Assembly (NCBI GenBank): GCA_019694355.1
Contig: JAIBCB010000002.1
Span: 372,001 to 436,000 of the forward strand
Direction: 5' to 3'
Source of the DNA: Pyrinomonadaceae bacterium
GTDB taxonomy: Bacteria > Acidobacteriota > Blastocatellia > Pyrinomonadales > Pyrinomonadaceae
Length of the DNA: 64,000 bases
Positions 17,065-26,731 of this stretch are shown piece by piece. The notes under the pieces are model-generated. The model was not told the DNA's origin, ran no database searches, and worked only from the letters and a program-made list of their open reading frames with translations. Every line of letters begins with the position of its first letter. The first letter of the stretch is position 1. The translations under genes were made by a program, and so were the position numbers.

Positions 17065-18611
17065 TGAGCAACTTTTTGTTAGCACAACTGACCACGCCGA
17101 ATGCGGACGTAACCTTGATCCTTCCGGAGATCGTGGTCGCACTCGCCGGCATCGTCGTAATGCTTTACGACAGCTTCTTTCCAAAGCAGAAGGCGGTCTC
17201 CGGCGCCATCGGAATGCTCGGGATACTCATCTCAGCGGTCCTGCTCGTCCTGATGTGGGGCGACAGCTATTCGGGTTCGGCGTGGAGCGGGATGATCGCT
17301 CACGACAATCTCCGTTTGAGCTTCGGCCTTGTCTTTTTGATGATCGCCGCGATGACCATACTCGCATCGACGCTGTGGGTCGATATCGAAGGCGTTCCGA
17401 CGGGCGAATTTCACGCTCTGCTTTTGTTTGCGACCTTTGGAATGATGATGATGGCGGCGGGCAACGATCTCGTCGTTATCTTCCTTGGGCTTGAAACATC
17501 GTCGATCGCGACATACGTGATGGCGGGTTTACGCAAAGGCGACCTTCGCTCGAATGAATCTGCGCTGAAGTATTTTGTGCTTGGATCGTTCGCATCTGCG
17601 TTCCTGCTCTATGGAATGGCCCTCGTTTACGGAGCGACAGGCACGACAAATATACCGCTCATCGCGGCCAGCGTTGGTGCCGCGAAGTTTCCTGCCTTGC
17701 TCCTTATCGGCAGTGCGATGATGATCGTCGGCTTCGGCTTCAAGGTCGCTCTTGCACCGTTTCACGTCTGGACGCCGGACGTTTATGAGGGTGCACCGGC
17801 ACCGATCACAGGCTTTATGGCCGCAGGGCCGAAAGCCGCTGCATTTTCATCCTTCTTGCGCGTATTTGTTCTCGGGTTTCCCCTTGTGGCGGGAGCTCAG
17901 GCCGCCGGCATTTTGCACGAAACATGGATCTCTCTGCTTGCTGTTCTTGGCATTATCACGATCCTCTTTGGGAACGTCGCGGCGATCCTGCAGAACAATA
18001 TCAAGCGAATGCTCGCCTATTCGTCGATCGCACATGCGGGCTATGCAACGGTCGGCTTTGTCGGAGCAGGTTTGGCGAAGACCGCTACAGAGCGTAACGA
18101 AGCGATCGCTGCTGTCGCTTTCTACCTCTTTGTTTACGCGATCACGAATCTCGGTGCGTTCGCGATCGTCTCTCTGCTCGGCCAACGCAATGACCGCCGA
18201 GCCGACTTCGAAGATTACAACGGTATTGGATTCAAAGCTCCGCTTTTGTCCTTCTCGCTGTCGGTCTTTATGCTCTCGCTTTTGGGAATGCCGCTCACGG
18301 CCGGCTTTATCGGTAAGGTTCTGGTCTTCCGGCCCGCGTTGGAATCGGGGAATGTTCTGCTCGTGGCATTGGTGGTCGTCGCCGTGATCGGTTCGGCGAT
18401 CTCCGCCTACTACTACTTACGACTGCTCGTCGTTATGTTCTTCCGCGAGCGAGCGGTCGATTGGACGCCGCCGAGAGTTCCGAGCGCACTTATGACCGCG
18501 ATCGCCGCGGCCGTCGTAGCCGTCCTTTACTTTGGCCTTTTCAGCAACGGTTTGATACGCAAGTTCTCAAATGCTGCACCGAAGGCCGCAGACGTTCGGG
18601 CCGAGCGATAA
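17064..18611 (+). CDS. nuoN: NADH-quinone oxidoreductase subunit N
   Basis: Third antiporter-like subunit, 515 residues. FLGLETSSIATYVMAGLRK, ESALKYFVLGSFASAFLLYG, KVALAPFHVWTPDVYEGAPAPITGF and LAYSSIAHAGYATVGF are typical. Starts by TAATG overlap with nuoM. The last complex I gene of the operon; the next gene begins at the base after its stop. Confidence 0.97.
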   Translation: MSNFLLAQLTTPNADVTLILPEIVVALAGIVVMLYDSFFPKQKAVSGAIGMLGILISAVLLVLMWGDSYSGSAWSGMIAHDNLRLSFGLVFLMIAAMTILASTLWVDIEGVPTGEFHALLLFATFGMMMMAAGNDLVVIFLGLETSSIATYVMAGLRKGDLRSNESALKYFVLGSFASAFLLYGMALVYGATGTTNIPLIAASVGAAKFPALLLIGSAMMIVGFGFKVALAPFHVWTPDVYEGAPAPITGFMAAGPKAAAFSSFLRVFVLGFPLVAGAQAAGILHETWISLLAVLGIITILFGNVAAILQNNIKRMLAYSSIAHAGYATVGFVGAGLAKTATERNEAIAAVAFYLFVYAITNLGAFAIVSLLGQRNDRRADFEDYNGIGFKAPLLSFSLSVFMLSLLGMPLTAGFIGKVLVFRPALESGNVLLVALVVVAVIGSAISAYYYLRLLVVMFFRERAVDWTPPRVPSALMTAIAAAVVAVLYFGLFSNGLIRKFSNAAPKAADVRAER

Positions 18612-19103
18612 GTGCGTGAATCCGTTGACTCTTTAATTGGGCGGATCCGCGAGAGGCTCGGAGCAGATTGGCTGCCGGAGCTTTACCGGAAAAAGGTGCG
18701 TTCCCAGCGGACGCGCTCTTACCTGCTCGATATCCGAGGCCCTGAAAGGGACCCCGAGATCCTCCACACGCTTCTTGGTGTCGAACTAAAGATCGGCCGG
18801 CGTCGGTTTGGTTGCCCGGATCTTGCGACCGCCCGCTACATTCGGATCTTTGCTCGCCTCGGCTGTCGGGAATTTGCCGTTCCCTATGACATCTCAAAGA
18901 TCTCACGGATAGCTGACGAGCTTGAGACCAGTTGGCAGCGAGCTCTTCTCGTTGCGGCGGAGGTGTCGTCGCGTCGTCCTCCACGCTCCGCGATGCTTAT
19001 CGGGCGGAAGTTGGTTGCCGAAATGCGAGACGAGATCGCGAGCATCGGTGCCGGTGAACCCATGCCTGCATTTGACACAGAGACCCGCCAAAGGAAAAAA
19101 TAG
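18612..19103 (+). CDS. Hypothetical protein trailing the nuo operon
   Basis: A 163-residue, Arg-rich cytoplasmic protein (RIRERLGADWLPELYRKKV; LGVELKIGRRRFGCPDLATARYIRIF). GTG at 18612 follows the nuoN stop with no gap, which strongly suggests coupled translation. No metal site, membrane segment or signal peptide is seen. I do not recognise the family. The sequence looks like a small alpha/beta protein with a disordered basic tail (TRQRKK). Confidence 0.7.
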   Translation: MRESVDSLIGRIRERLGADWLPELYRKKVRSQRTRSYLLDIRGPERDPEILHTLLGVELKIGRRRFGCPDLATARYIRIFARLGCREFAVPYDISKISRIADELETSWQRALLVAAEVSSRRPPRSAMLIGRKLVAEMRDEIASIGAGEPMPAFDTETRQRKK

Positions 19104-19152
19104 TAATCACGCGTTTTCGCAAAACATTCTAAAAGTAAATAGACCCTGAACA

Positions 19153-19356
19153 ATGCCGTTTTTCGATGCAGAGGACGTAGTCCTGCCGGAAAAAATTGAG
19201 CTTCGCACCGCCTGTAAATTATGTGACCGCTCGACCGATGTCACGGATGAGGTGGTTTGCACCTTGCGAAGGATCGCACAGCGTGATGAACCCGTGTTTA
19301 CGTGTGCGGCGTTCGTAAGTCTTTACGGCATCCTTAATGATGATATAATCATCTGA
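19153..19356 (+). CDS. Small four-cysteine protein, unknown
   Basis: A 67-residue protein with cysteines at residues 21, 24, 36 and 51 (CKLC, later VVC and FTC), which could bind one zinc ion, although the spacing is not a standard ribbon. No close family recognised. The gene lies alone between the nuo operon and the amidotransferase. Its start has no strong Shine-Dalgarno, so the call is tentative. Confidence 0.45.
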   Translation: MPFFDAEDVVLPEKIELRTACKLCDRSTDVTDEVVCTLRRIAQRDEPVFTCAAFVSLYGILNDDIII

Positions 19357-19432
19357 TGCGCATTGGGCGGCCTATTGCGCACCTGCGGCATGCGGCGTCT
19401 TGCGATGTCGTTTGACCGTAAAGTTACTGATT

Positions 19433-20350
19433 ATGCACGATAGCGTAGCAACAGCAGTTGAGTTGGAAGATAATCTCTCTCCATTCTCAACCGCAAACTT
19501 TTGCCGATACGAACCGGTCCTCAAGCGGATCGACCATGCGAAAGTTCTCATCGTGAACGACCTTCTTCGTTACGCTTCTGATCTTTCTCCACTTGCATTT
19601 ACGGATTGGAAAGGCTCGATAGAGTCAAAGCTGCGTTTTGAGCGGAAGGTTTCCGGCTTGGCTTGCAACAACATTGCTGAGAATGTAATTCGGCTCGTAA
19701 AGAATCCAAAAACGCTTACCGTCCACCTTTCTGAGGTCGAAGCGGCCGCAGAGAGATTTCAGCCGGATGCGATCGTAATGAGCGGAACTTTCGCCGACTT
19801 TGATTATTACAACGCGAAGCATCTCAACGACTTTCACAAGTTCATTCGTGAGACGAAGATTCCTGTGCTCGCGATCTGCGGGGCGCATCAGCTTGTTGCA
19901 GTCTCATTTGGGGCCGAGTTGAAGACGCTCGACGACCTGGAGCTTGCTGAGAAACGAAACGATCGCCTTGTCGAGTATCAATACAGATTCGTAAAGATCG
20001 TCGATCCGACGGATCCGATCTTCGCCGGCCATGATGACCGAAGCTCACGCCGTTGGCAGGAGTACACGAATAAGGACGATATTCTTCGAGTTTGGCAAAA
20101 TCACGGCGTTCAGGTCGATGGTGTTCCAAAAGATTTTAAGCTGCTCGCAAGCTCATATCTATGCCGCAATCAGATGATGGTCAAACGAAACGAAGGCCAG
20201 CTGATCTATTCGGTCCAGTTCCACCTCGAAAAATCATTCGAAGATTGGTCAAAGAACCCGACGCGTTGGGAACACGTCAACGAAAGCCGCGATGGCCGCG
20301 TCCTCTTTGAGAATTTCCTTAAACTCGCGCTCGCGCACAACGCAGCTTAG
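19433..20350 (+). CDS. Class-I glutamine amidotransferase-like protein
   Basis: A 305-residue protein with a C-terminal class-I amidotransferase fold. The nucleophile elbow reads LAICGAHQL (Cys near residue 147) and the His/Glu pair appears as VQFHLEKS near residue 263, so the catalytic triad is complete. The first 110 residues do not match common synthetase partners. ATG at 19433 is preferred to a TTG at 19400 because the extra residues are Arg-rich and unlike a conserved start. It faces a carboxylate-amine ligase gene across 30 bases; ammonia transfer or gamma-glutamyl hydrolysis linked to that ligase is an inference. A 7-bp hairpin (20339-20360) spans its stop. Confidence 0.8.
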   Translation: MHDSVATAVELEDNLSPFSTANFCRYEPVLKRIDHAKVLIVNDLLRYASDLSPLAFTDWKGSIESKLRFERKVSGLACNNIAENVIRLVKNPKTLTVHLSEVEAAAERFQPDAIVMSGTFADFDYYNAKHLNDFHKFIRETKIPVLAICGAHQLVAVSFGAELKTLDDLELAEKRNDRLVEYQYRFVKIVDPTDPIFAGHDDRSSRRWQEYTNKDDILRVWQNHGVQVDGVPKDFKLLASSYLCRNQMMVKRNEGQLIYSVQFHLEKSFEDWSKNPTRWEHVNESRDGRVLFENFLKLALAHNAA

Positions 20351-20380
20351 ACTCTGCGTTACCGTAGTACTCAGCTTGGC

Positions 20381-21499
20381 TTAAAAGCAATCGCCGGGCA
20401 CGTTCTCGAGTGTATTCTTCATCAGCATATCTACGACCGCCTTGAAGTCGCCGCCCGATTCTTCGAAGACCCGCAGTTGTTCATCCGCAGATGTGCCCCG
20501 TGCAAGGATCGTGTGGACATGCTCGACCTCCTTTCGCGAGCCAAGCGGATCGAGAACGTCATCGACAAAATCAAGCAGCTCGTGAATGAGGTCCTTTACT
20601 GGGACCTCTTTCTGTTTGCCGAGATCAAGGAGCTTTCCATCGAGGCCGTAGCGGATCGCGCGCCACTTGTTCTCAAGGATCAATCGGCGATGATAGATGC
20701 GGAACCCGAGATTTCGATCGATGAGAAGATGAAGCTTAGCGACGAGTGCCTGAAAGAGTGCGGCAACGGCGATCGTATCATCGACGCGCGTTGGAATATC
20801 GCATACGCGAAATTCGAGCGTCGGAAACTTATAATGCGGCCGAACGTCCCACCAGATCTTCGAACCATCCTGAATGCAGTTCATCTTTACGAGCAGATCG
20901 ACATAGCTCTGATACTGTGCGTAAGATTCAAAATGATCCGGGATCTCGGTGCGCGGAAACTTCTTAAAGACCTCAGAACGATAAGATTTGAGGCCCGTAT
21001 TATGGCCAAGCCAGAAAGGCGATGACGTCGTCAGCGCAAGGATATGCGGCAGCATATACCGAGCGGCATTCATAATATGGATACGGCGTTCGAGGTCGGG
21101 AATTCCGACGTGCACGTGCACACCGAAGATCAAAAGGCTGCGTGCGACCATCTGCAGTTCGTCGATCAAGAGCTTGTATCGATCGCCGTCATATATCTGT
21201 TGCTCGCTCCATTTTGAGAAGGGATGTGTCGATGCCGCGACGATCTCCATACCTTTCTTCTTCGCAAGCGACGAAATGATACAACGGAGCTTTGTGATAT
21301 CCTCACGGGCTTCCTGTATATTTTTACAGACACCGGTGCCGACCTCTATCATCGACTGGATCATTTCCGGCTTGACCTTCTCACCGAGGAGCAGACGGCC
21401 TTCGTCGAGAATTTCGGATACGTGCGAGCGCAGTTCGCGTGTTTTCGGGTCAACGATCTGAAATTCCTCTTCAATGCCCAGCGTAAATTGATCGAACAT
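20381..21499 (-). CDS. Carboxylate-amine ligase, glutamate-cysteine ligase family 2
   Basis: A 372-residue ATP-dependent ligase of the YbdK/GCS2 family, which joins glutamate to an amine such as cysteine. FTLGIEEEFQIVDPKT at the start supplies the metal-binding Glu cluster. HVHVGIPD, WWDVRPHYKFPTLEFRVCD and ENKWRAIRYGLDG follow in family order. Family members vary in acceptor, so gamma-glutamylcysteine formation is not certain. The convergent amidotransferase gene may act with it. An ergothioneine gene pair lies elsewhere in the window, but no direct link is shown. Confidence 0.85.
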   Translation of the reverse strand: MFDQFTLGIEEEFQIVDPKTRELRSHVSEILDEGRLLLGEKVKPEMIQSMIEVGTGVCKNIQEAREDITKLRCIISSLAKKKGMEIVAASTHPFSKWSEQQIYDGDRYKLLIDELQMVARSLLIFGVHVHVGIPDLERRIHIMNAARYMLPHILALTTSSPFWLGHNTGLKSYRSEVFKKFPRTEIPDHFESYAQYQSYVDLLVKMNCIQDGSKIWWDVRPHYKFPTLEFRVCDIPTRVDDTIAVAALFQALVAKLHLLIDRNLGFRIYHRRLILENKWRAIRYGLDGKLLDLGKQKEVPVKDLIHELLDFVDDVLDPLGSRKEVEHVHTILARGTSADEQLRVFEESGGDFKAVVDMLMKNTLENVPGDCF

Positions 21500-21522
21500 T
21501 TAACTTCCTCGCTTTGCTGTTT

Positions 21523-21867
21523 TTATCCTTCCAGATCGACTTGAGACTCCAAAAAACGAACGTCCTCATCGCCGACATCCTTAAACCGAACACCGACGCC
21601 GTGTCCGGGGTCAGTGTAGGCAACGACACCTTTTAGCCGCAGTTCGCGGCCGGCAAGCGTCAAGGTCACAACGAGCGGCATTCCCGTAGAAAACTCCGCG
21701 GTCGTCGTCATATAGAATCCGCCGCTGCCGATGTCGCGTGTATTTGCGATCCCGGTCGCATCGCCCCCTTCAAAGCGCACGTCAACGATCAGCTTCTTTC
21801 GGTCGTTCTGCCGTCGCTCGGTCGAAAAATGTCCGCCTTCGGAGTCCCGTTTCATCATTATGGGCAA
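21523..21867 (-). CDS. PilZ-domain protein
   Basis: A 114-residue stand-alone PilZ domain, a c-di-GMP receptor fold. The N-terminal ERRQNDRKKL supplies the RxxxR motif, and TRDIGSGGFYM matches the D/N-x-S-x-x-G motif. The rest is a six-stranded barrel ending VGVRFKDV. No other domain is present, so it probably acts by binding a partner. The window also encodes three c-di-GMP turnover proteins. Confidence 0.85.
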   Translation of the reverse strand: MPIMMKRDSEGGHFSTERRQNDRKKLIVDVRFEGGDATGIANTRDIGSGGFYMTTTAEFSTGMPLVVTLTLAGRELRLKGVVAYTDPGHGVGVRFKDVGDEDVRFLESQVDLEG

Positions 21868-21949
21868 GGATCGATAATGCTCCCGCGGATCCAGACTATA
21901 TGAACTGGTTTATCGTCTCCATTCTAGCCGAAAACCCGAAAAGTAGAAA

Positions 21950-22846
21950 CTATTTCTTTTCCGAGGCGGTTTTTGGCGAACGTGCCGCCTCCAGAAACGC
22001 TTCTGCCGCGTGCGACAACTGCGCATTTCTGCGGTAAATGATGTTCAACTCCCGAGTTAGCTGCAGCTCACGGATATTTATCTCCGAAAGGCGGCCGTTC
22101 TCGATCTCGGCCCTTACCGCGAGTCTCGGAACAAGCGCCACACCGACATTTTTCATCACGAGCAGCTTTATTGCCTCAAGCGAAGGCAGTTCGACAGAGA
22201 TCTGCAATTCGACGCGATGCTTTGCAAAGGCCTCGATCACGCGTCTTCGATAAGGCGAAGGTGCGTTGTGCGCAATAAAGTTTTCATCGGCAACATCGCC
22301 GATCGATACCGTCCCGCGGCCGGCAAGAGGATGTTCGGGCGAGACGATCATAACGAGATCGTCGGTCGCGATCGGTACAGAGACAAGCGACGTATCGTCG
22401 GGCGAGAACGAGATCACGCCCAATTCGACCTCGCGCGCTGTGATCTGCTTCGGAATACGGCTTGCCACGCCCCTTTGCACCTCGATCTTGATCGTCGGAT
22501 GCCGCCGCAGAAATTCCTCGATCACGGGCAATAGAAAGAAGACCGTGTGTTCATTCGCACTGATCGTCACCTTCCCGCGACGTAATCCCTTAAGCTCGCG
22601 AATGGCGTTCTTTGCGTTCGCGCGCAAGGATAGCATCGCTTCCGCGTGTTCCAGGAGAACTTCGCCCGCGTAAGTCAGGGTGCCGTCCTTTGACGAACGG
22701 TCAAAAAGCTTCTCACCGACATCGTCCTCAAGGCGGCGGATTGCCTGGCTGATAGCCGGCTGTGTGCGGTCCAAGGCTTCGGCTGCTCGCGAAAAACTCT
22801 TTTCTCTCGCGACGGTTACTAAAACTTCAAGTTGGTTTATATCCAT
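21950..22846 (-). CDS. LysR-family transcriptional regulator
   Basis: A 298-residue regulator with an N-terminal winged helix-turn-helix (INQLEVLVTVAREKSFSRAAEAL, TQPAISQAIRRLEDDVG) and a periplasmic-binding-like effector domain from about residue 90. It is transcribed away from leuA across a 178-base gap that contains a good leuA promoter and an ATA-type palindrome. This arrangement is typical of a LysR protein that regulates its divergent neighbour, so control of leuABCD is a reasonable inference. Effector unknown. Confidence 0.9.
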   Translation of the reverse strand: MDINQLEVLVTVAREKSFSRAAEALDRTQPAISQAIRRLEDDVGEKLFDRSSKDGTLTYAGEVLLEHAEAMLSLRANAKNAIRELKGLRRGKVTISANEHTVFFLLPVIEEFLRRHPTIKIEVQRGVASRIPKQITAREVELGVISFSPDDTSLVSVPIATDDLVMIVSPEHPLAGRGTVSIGDVADENFIAHNAPSPYRRRVIEAFAKHRVELQISVELPSLEAIKLLVMKNVGVALVPRLAVRAEIENGRLSEINIRELQLTRELNIIYRRNAQLSHAAEAFLEAARSPKTASEKK

Positions 22847-22894
22847 AACAACCCTCGTACAGATGGTGAACTCGCCGACGTTAATGACTAATAA

Positions 22895-22915
22895 CCATAT
22901 TACAATATATTATGG
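22895..22915. promoter_or_regulatory. Candidate LysR operator between lysR and leuA
   Basis: CCATA (22895-22899) and TATGG (22911-22915) form an inverted repeat around an AT-rich centre. The spacing suits the loose T-N11-A sites bound by LysR proteins. It ends 19 bases upstream of the leuA -35 element, where an activator site would lie. Confidence 0.45.
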
Positions 22916-22934
22916 AAAATGGCGAAGCATAACG

Positions 22935-22963
22935 TTGACTTTCATTTTGTGCGTCGATAAGAT
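22935..22963 (+). promoter_or_regulatory. Sigma-70-type promoter of leuABCD
   Basis: TTGACT (22935-22940), exactly 17 bases, then TAAGAT (22958-22963). Each hexamer matches five of six consensus bases. It lies about 60 bases upstream of the leuA ATG and downstream of a LysR-type palindrome. Confidence 0.65.
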
Positions 22964-23024
22964 TTGCGCTTGAACTGATACTCCAACCCATTTCGGAGGC
23001 AAATTTTATTTACGGAGAAGGTGT

Positions 23025-24200
23025 ATGACCCAAGAAAAGATACGGATCTTCGACACTACATTGCGGGATGGCGAACAATCGCCCGGCTGCTCGATGCATC
23101 TTGATGAGAAGATCAAGATGGCGCGTCAGCTCGAACAGCTCGGCGTCGATATCATCGAGGCAGGTTTTCCGATCGCATCCGAAGGCGATTTCAACGCTGT
23201 CCGTGCTGTATCGGCGGAATGCCAAAATGCCACGATCGCGGCGCTTTGCCGCACCGTTGAAGGTGACATTTATCGTGCGGCAGAAGCCCTCAAGGGCGCG
23301 AAGCATTCGCGAATTCACACGTTCGTTGCGACATCAGATATTCACTTGGAGTATAAGCTCAAGAAAACTCGTGCCGAGGTTCTTGCGATGACGCGCAACG
23401 CCGTTCGGACCGCAAAAGGGTTGGCGGACGAGGTGGAATTTTCGGCTGAGGACGCGACCCGCAGCGACGTGGATTTTCTCTGCGAAATATTTGGCGTCGC
23501 CGTCGAAGAAGGTGCGACGACGATCAATGTCCCGGACACGGTCGGCTATACGCTGCCGACCGAATACAGCGGACTGATCCGCACGGTGAAGGAACGTGTT
23601 GTCGGTGATCGCGATGTTACGATCAGCGTCCATTGTCATAACGATCTTGGGCTCGCGGTCGCAAACAGCCTCGCCGCGGTCGAAGCCGGTGCTAGGCAGG
23701 TGGAATGTACCATCAACGGTATCGGTGAGCGCGCAGGGAATGCCTCGCTTGAAGAATTCGTTATGGCGTGTGTTGTGCGTGCAGACAGGATGCCTTTCGC
23801 AAATAACATCGATACGACGGAGATATACCGCACAAGCTCGCTGCTTACCTCGATCATCAGCTTCGGCGTTCAGCCGAACAAGGCGATCGTCGGCCGCAAT
23901 GCCTTCGCACACGAGGCGGGCATTCATCAGCACGGCGTGTTGAGCAATCCGCTGTGTTACGAAATAATGACCCCTGAGTCGGTCGGCATTATGAAGAACG
24001 ACATCGTGCTCGGCAAACATTCGGGACGGCACGCATTGACCGCGCGTTACGAAGAACTCGGGTTTACATTCGGCCAGGACGAGATCGCCGATATTTACAC
24101 ACGATTTGTCGCACTCGCCGACAAGAAGAAGAATATTTACGAGCAGGACCTGATCGCGATAGTCAACGAAAGGCCGCAGGCCCAACTTTACGCAGCGTAA
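23025..24200 (+). CDS. leuA: 2-isopropylmalate synthase, short form
   Basis: First committed enzyme of leucine synthesis, condensing acetyl-CoA with 2-oxoisovalerate. The 391-residue protein shows [13 protein letters not shown] at its start, [11 protein letters not shown], and the metal-site [14 protein letters not shown]. The segment [15 protein letters not shown] is also typical. It ends near [13 protein letters not shown] and lacks the roughly 120-residue C-terminal leucine-binding domain found in the 510-residue enzymes. GGAGAAGG precedes ATG 23025. Related short synthases use other 2-oxoacids (homocitrate, citramalate), but the leuBCD context favours LeuA. Confidence 0.9.
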   Translation: MTQEKIRIFDTTLRDGEQSPGCSMHLDEKIKMARQLEQLGVDIIEAGFPIASEGDFNAVRAVSAECQNATIAALCRTVEGDIYRAAEALKGAKHSRIHTFVATSDIHLEYKLKKTRAEVLAMTRNAVRTAKGLADEVEFSAEDATRSDVDFLCEIFGVAVEEGATTINVPDTVGYTLPTEYSGLIRTVKERVVGDRDVTISVHCHNDLGLAVANSLAAVEAGARQVECTINGIGERAGNASLEEFVMACVVRADRMPFANNIDTTEIYRTSSLLTSIISFGVQPNKAIVGRNAFAHEAGIHQHGVLSNPLCYEIMTPESVGIMKNDIVLGKHSGRHALTARYEELGFTFGQDEIADIYTRFVALADKKKNIYEQDLIAIVNERPQAQLYAA

Positions 24201-24212
24201 GGTTACAGTTTT

Positions 24213-25310
24213 ATGAAGATCACAATTTTGCCCGGTGACGGCATCGGGCCTGAAGTAACCAACGAGGCGATCACCGTTCTGACCGAGGTCGCCTCGGCGT
24301 TTGCCATAGATATCGAGACGCAGGAGCACCTCATCGGCGGCATTGCGATCCGTGAGAAAGGTTCGCCTTTTCCGGAAGAGACTCGAAACGCCTGCGTTGC
24401 GAGCGATGCAGTGTTCTTAGGTGCTGTTGGAACGCCCGAATACGATCATCTTCCGCCGGAGCAGCGGCCTGAAGCCGGCCTTCTCCAACTGCGAAAGGCT
24501 CTCGGCGGGTTCGCGAATCTTCGACCTTCAAAGGCCATACCTGCATTGATCGATTCTTCGCCGCTGCGGAGCGAGATCTTTGCGGGGACTGATCTGCTGA
24601 TCGTCCGCGAACTTCTCGGCGGCCTCTATTTCGGCGAGCCGCGAGGGTTCGAGGAGGGTCGCTCGGCGGGTTATAACACGATGCGTTATTCGGTCGAAGA
24701 GGTCGAGCGCGTCGCCCGCGTTGCGTTCGATTCCGCCCGTGGCCGAAGCAAGAAAGTTACTTCCGTAGATAAGGCCAACGTACTCGAAACGTCACAAGTT
24801 TGGCGCGAGACGGTGACGCGGGTTGCAGGCGAATATCCGGACGTTCAGCTCGAACACCTATTTGTCGATGCCTGTGCGATGCACCTGGTTACGGCGCCGA
24901 CGCAGTTTGATGTGATTCTGACGGAAAATCTTTTCGGCGATATCCTCTCAGACGAAGCGGCCGTCTTGACCGGTTCGCTTGGTATGCTCGCTTCTGCAAC
25001 GATCGGTTCGGAGATCGGGCTTTTTGAGCCTGTGCATGGATCGGCACCGCAGATCGCGGGGCAGAACCTCGCAAATCCGCTTGGTACGATCGCATCTGCA
25101 GCGATGCTCCTTCGCTATTCGGCAAAGAATCAGGCGGCGGCATTGGCCATAGAGGATGCGATCGAAAGCGTGCTTGAGGAAGGCTACAGGACGGCGGATC
25201 TCGCATCCGAAGGGACAGAGAAGCTCGTTTCGACATCCGAAATGGGACGACTTGTCCGGGAGCGAGCGGTCGCAAATGCAAAAGGCAAGATCGCCTCACA
25301 CGCGGCTTAG
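24213..25310 (+). CDS. leuB: 3-isopropylmalate dehydrogenase
   Basis: NAD-dependent oxidative decarboxylase of leucine synthesis, 365 residues. [11 protein letters not shown] at the start, [62 protein letters not shown] and [12 protein letters not shown] are all conserved. VRELLGG and the DKANVL lysine mark leucine-pathway specificity. Starts 12 bases after leuA. Confidence 0.95.
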   Translation: MKITILPGDGIGPEVTNEAITVLTEVASAFAIDIETQEHLIGGIAIREKGSPFPEETRNACVASDAVFLGAVGTPEYDHLPPEQRPEAGLLQLRKALGGFANLRPSKAIPALIDSSPLRSEIFAGTDLLIVRELLGGLYFGEPRGFEEGRSAGYNTMRYSVEEVERVARVAFDSARGRSKKVTSVDKANVLETSQVWRETVTRVAGEYPDVQLEHLFVDACAMHLVTAPTQFDVILTENLFGDILSDEAAVLTGSLGMLASATIGSEIGLFEPVHGSAPQIAGQNLANPLGTIASAAMLLRYSAKNQAAALAIEDAIESVLEEGYRTADLASEGTEKLVSTSEMGRLVRERAVANAKGKIASHAA

Positions 25311-25314
25311 TAAA

Positions 25315-26721
25315 ATGAGAACGCTTTACGACAAGATCTGGGATTCTCATCTAGTTTATGAAGAAGCTGATAAGCCATCGCTTCTTTATATCGACCTGCA
25401 CCTGATACACGAGGTGACTTCGCCGCAAGCCTTTGAAGGTTTGCGGATGAACGGTCGAAATGTACGTCGGCCTGATCTCACGTTCGCGACGGTCGATCAC
25501 GCGATTCCGACGAGGAACAGGAACCTTCCTTTCAAAGATGCGATCGCAGCGCAACAGGTCGAAACGCTGCGGAAGAATACACGCGACTTCGGCGTGAAAT
25601 TCTACGACCTTGACGCCATACAGCAAGGCATTATTCACGTTTTCGGGCCTGAACAGGGCTTGACGCAGCCAGGAATGACGATCGTTTGCGGCGACTCGCA
25701 TACGTCCACGCACGGTGCCTTCGGTGCCTTGGCGTTCGGCATTGGAACCAGCGAGGTCGAACACGTTCTCGCCACGCAGACGCTCCCGCAAAAGAAGGCA
25801 AAAAATCTTCAGATCAAGGTCGAGGGCGAGCTGCAGTTCGGCGTAACGGCGAAGGATCTGATCCTTGCGATCATCAATCGCATAGGCACGGATGGCGGAA
25901 CGGGCTGCGTTATCGAATACACGGGCTCGACGATCCGCGGCCTTTCTATGGAAGGGCGAATGACCGTATGCAATATGAGCATCGAGGCCGGGGCAAAAGC
26001 GGGACTGATCGCACCGGACGAAAAGACGTTCGAATACCTAAAGGATCGGACTTACTCGCCAAGTGATGCTCGATGGCAGCAGGCGATCGAAGCCTGGTCA
26101 GAGCTTCCGACCGACGAAGGTGCGGCGTATGACCGAACGGTGGAATTCGATGCTGCTTCGATCGAGCCATTTGTTACGTGGGGAACCTCGCCCGGGATGT
26201 CGGCTCCCGTGAGCAAGGCCGTTCCCGACGGGCCGGAGGCTTCGGATGAGAATAGCCGAAAGTCATTCGAGCGGGCTCTCGAATATATGGGCCTTGAGCC
26301 CTCGCAGGAGATCGAGAAGATCGAGATCGATCGTGCGTTCATCGGCTCTTGCACGAATTCACGCATAGAGGATCTCCGAGAGGCGGCCAAGGTCGCAAAA
26401 GGCTATTCCGTCAGCGACAAGGTCAACGCTATGGTCGTTCCAGGCTCAATGCTCGTAAAACAGCAGGCTGAAAAAGAGGGCCTTGCCGAGATCTTTGTAA
26501 AGGCAGGTTTTGAATGGCGCGATGCCGGCTGCTCAATGTGTCTCGCAATGAACGACGACATTTTGGCCGAAGGGGAACGCTGTGCCTCGACGAGCAACCG
26601 AAACTTCGAGGGCCGACAGGGCCGCGGCGGCCGCACCCATCTCGTCAGCCCTGCAATGGCTGCCGCAGCAGCGATCACGGGACATTTTGTCGATGTGCGG
26701 GAATGGAGGTTTAACGATTAA
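25315..26721 (+). CDS. leuC: 3-isopropylmalate dehydratase, large subunit
   Basis: Aconitase-like [4Fe-4S] dehydratase that isomerises 2- to 3-isopropylmalate with LeuD. The 468-residue protein contains [29 protein letters not shown] and [12 protein letters not shown], which supply the three cluster cysteines. The open frame extends back to 25156 inside leuB, but ATG at 25315 (MRTLYDKIW) is the family start, five bases after the leuB stop. Confidence 0.96.
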   Translation: MRTLYDKIWDSHLVYEEADKPSLLYIDLHLIHEVTSPQAFEGLRMNGRNVRRPDLTFATVDHAIPTRNRNLPFKDAIAAQQVETLRKNTRDFGVKFYDLDAIQQGIIHVFGPEQGLTQPGMTIVCGDSHTSTHGAFGALAFGIGTSEVEHVLATQTLPQKKAKNLQIKVEGELQFGVTAKDLILAIINRIGTDGGTGCVIEYTGSTIRGLSMEGRMTVCNMSIEAGAKAGLIAPDEKTFEYLKDRTYSPSDARWQQAIEAWSELPTDEGAAYDRTVEFDAASIEPFVTWGTSPGMSAPVSKAVPDGPEASDENSRKSFERALEYMGLEPSQEIEKIEIDRAFIGSCTNSRIEDLREAAKVAKGYSVSDKVNAMVVPGSMLVKQQAEKEGLAEIFVKAGFEWRDAGCSMCLAMNDDILAEGERCASTSNRNFEGRQGRGGRTHLVSPAMAAAAAITGHFVDVREWRFND

Positions 26722-26731
26722 GTAGCTTCCA

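Noticed and set aside
16345..17184. Minus-strand open frame of 279 codons
   Set aside because: Lies entirely antisense to nuoM/nuoN, has a charged Arg/His/Asp-rich shadow composition and no recognisable motif.
23334..24329. Minus-strand open frame of 331 codons across leuA and the leuB start
   Set aside because: Covers two well-identified plus-strand enzymes and has antisense-type composition.
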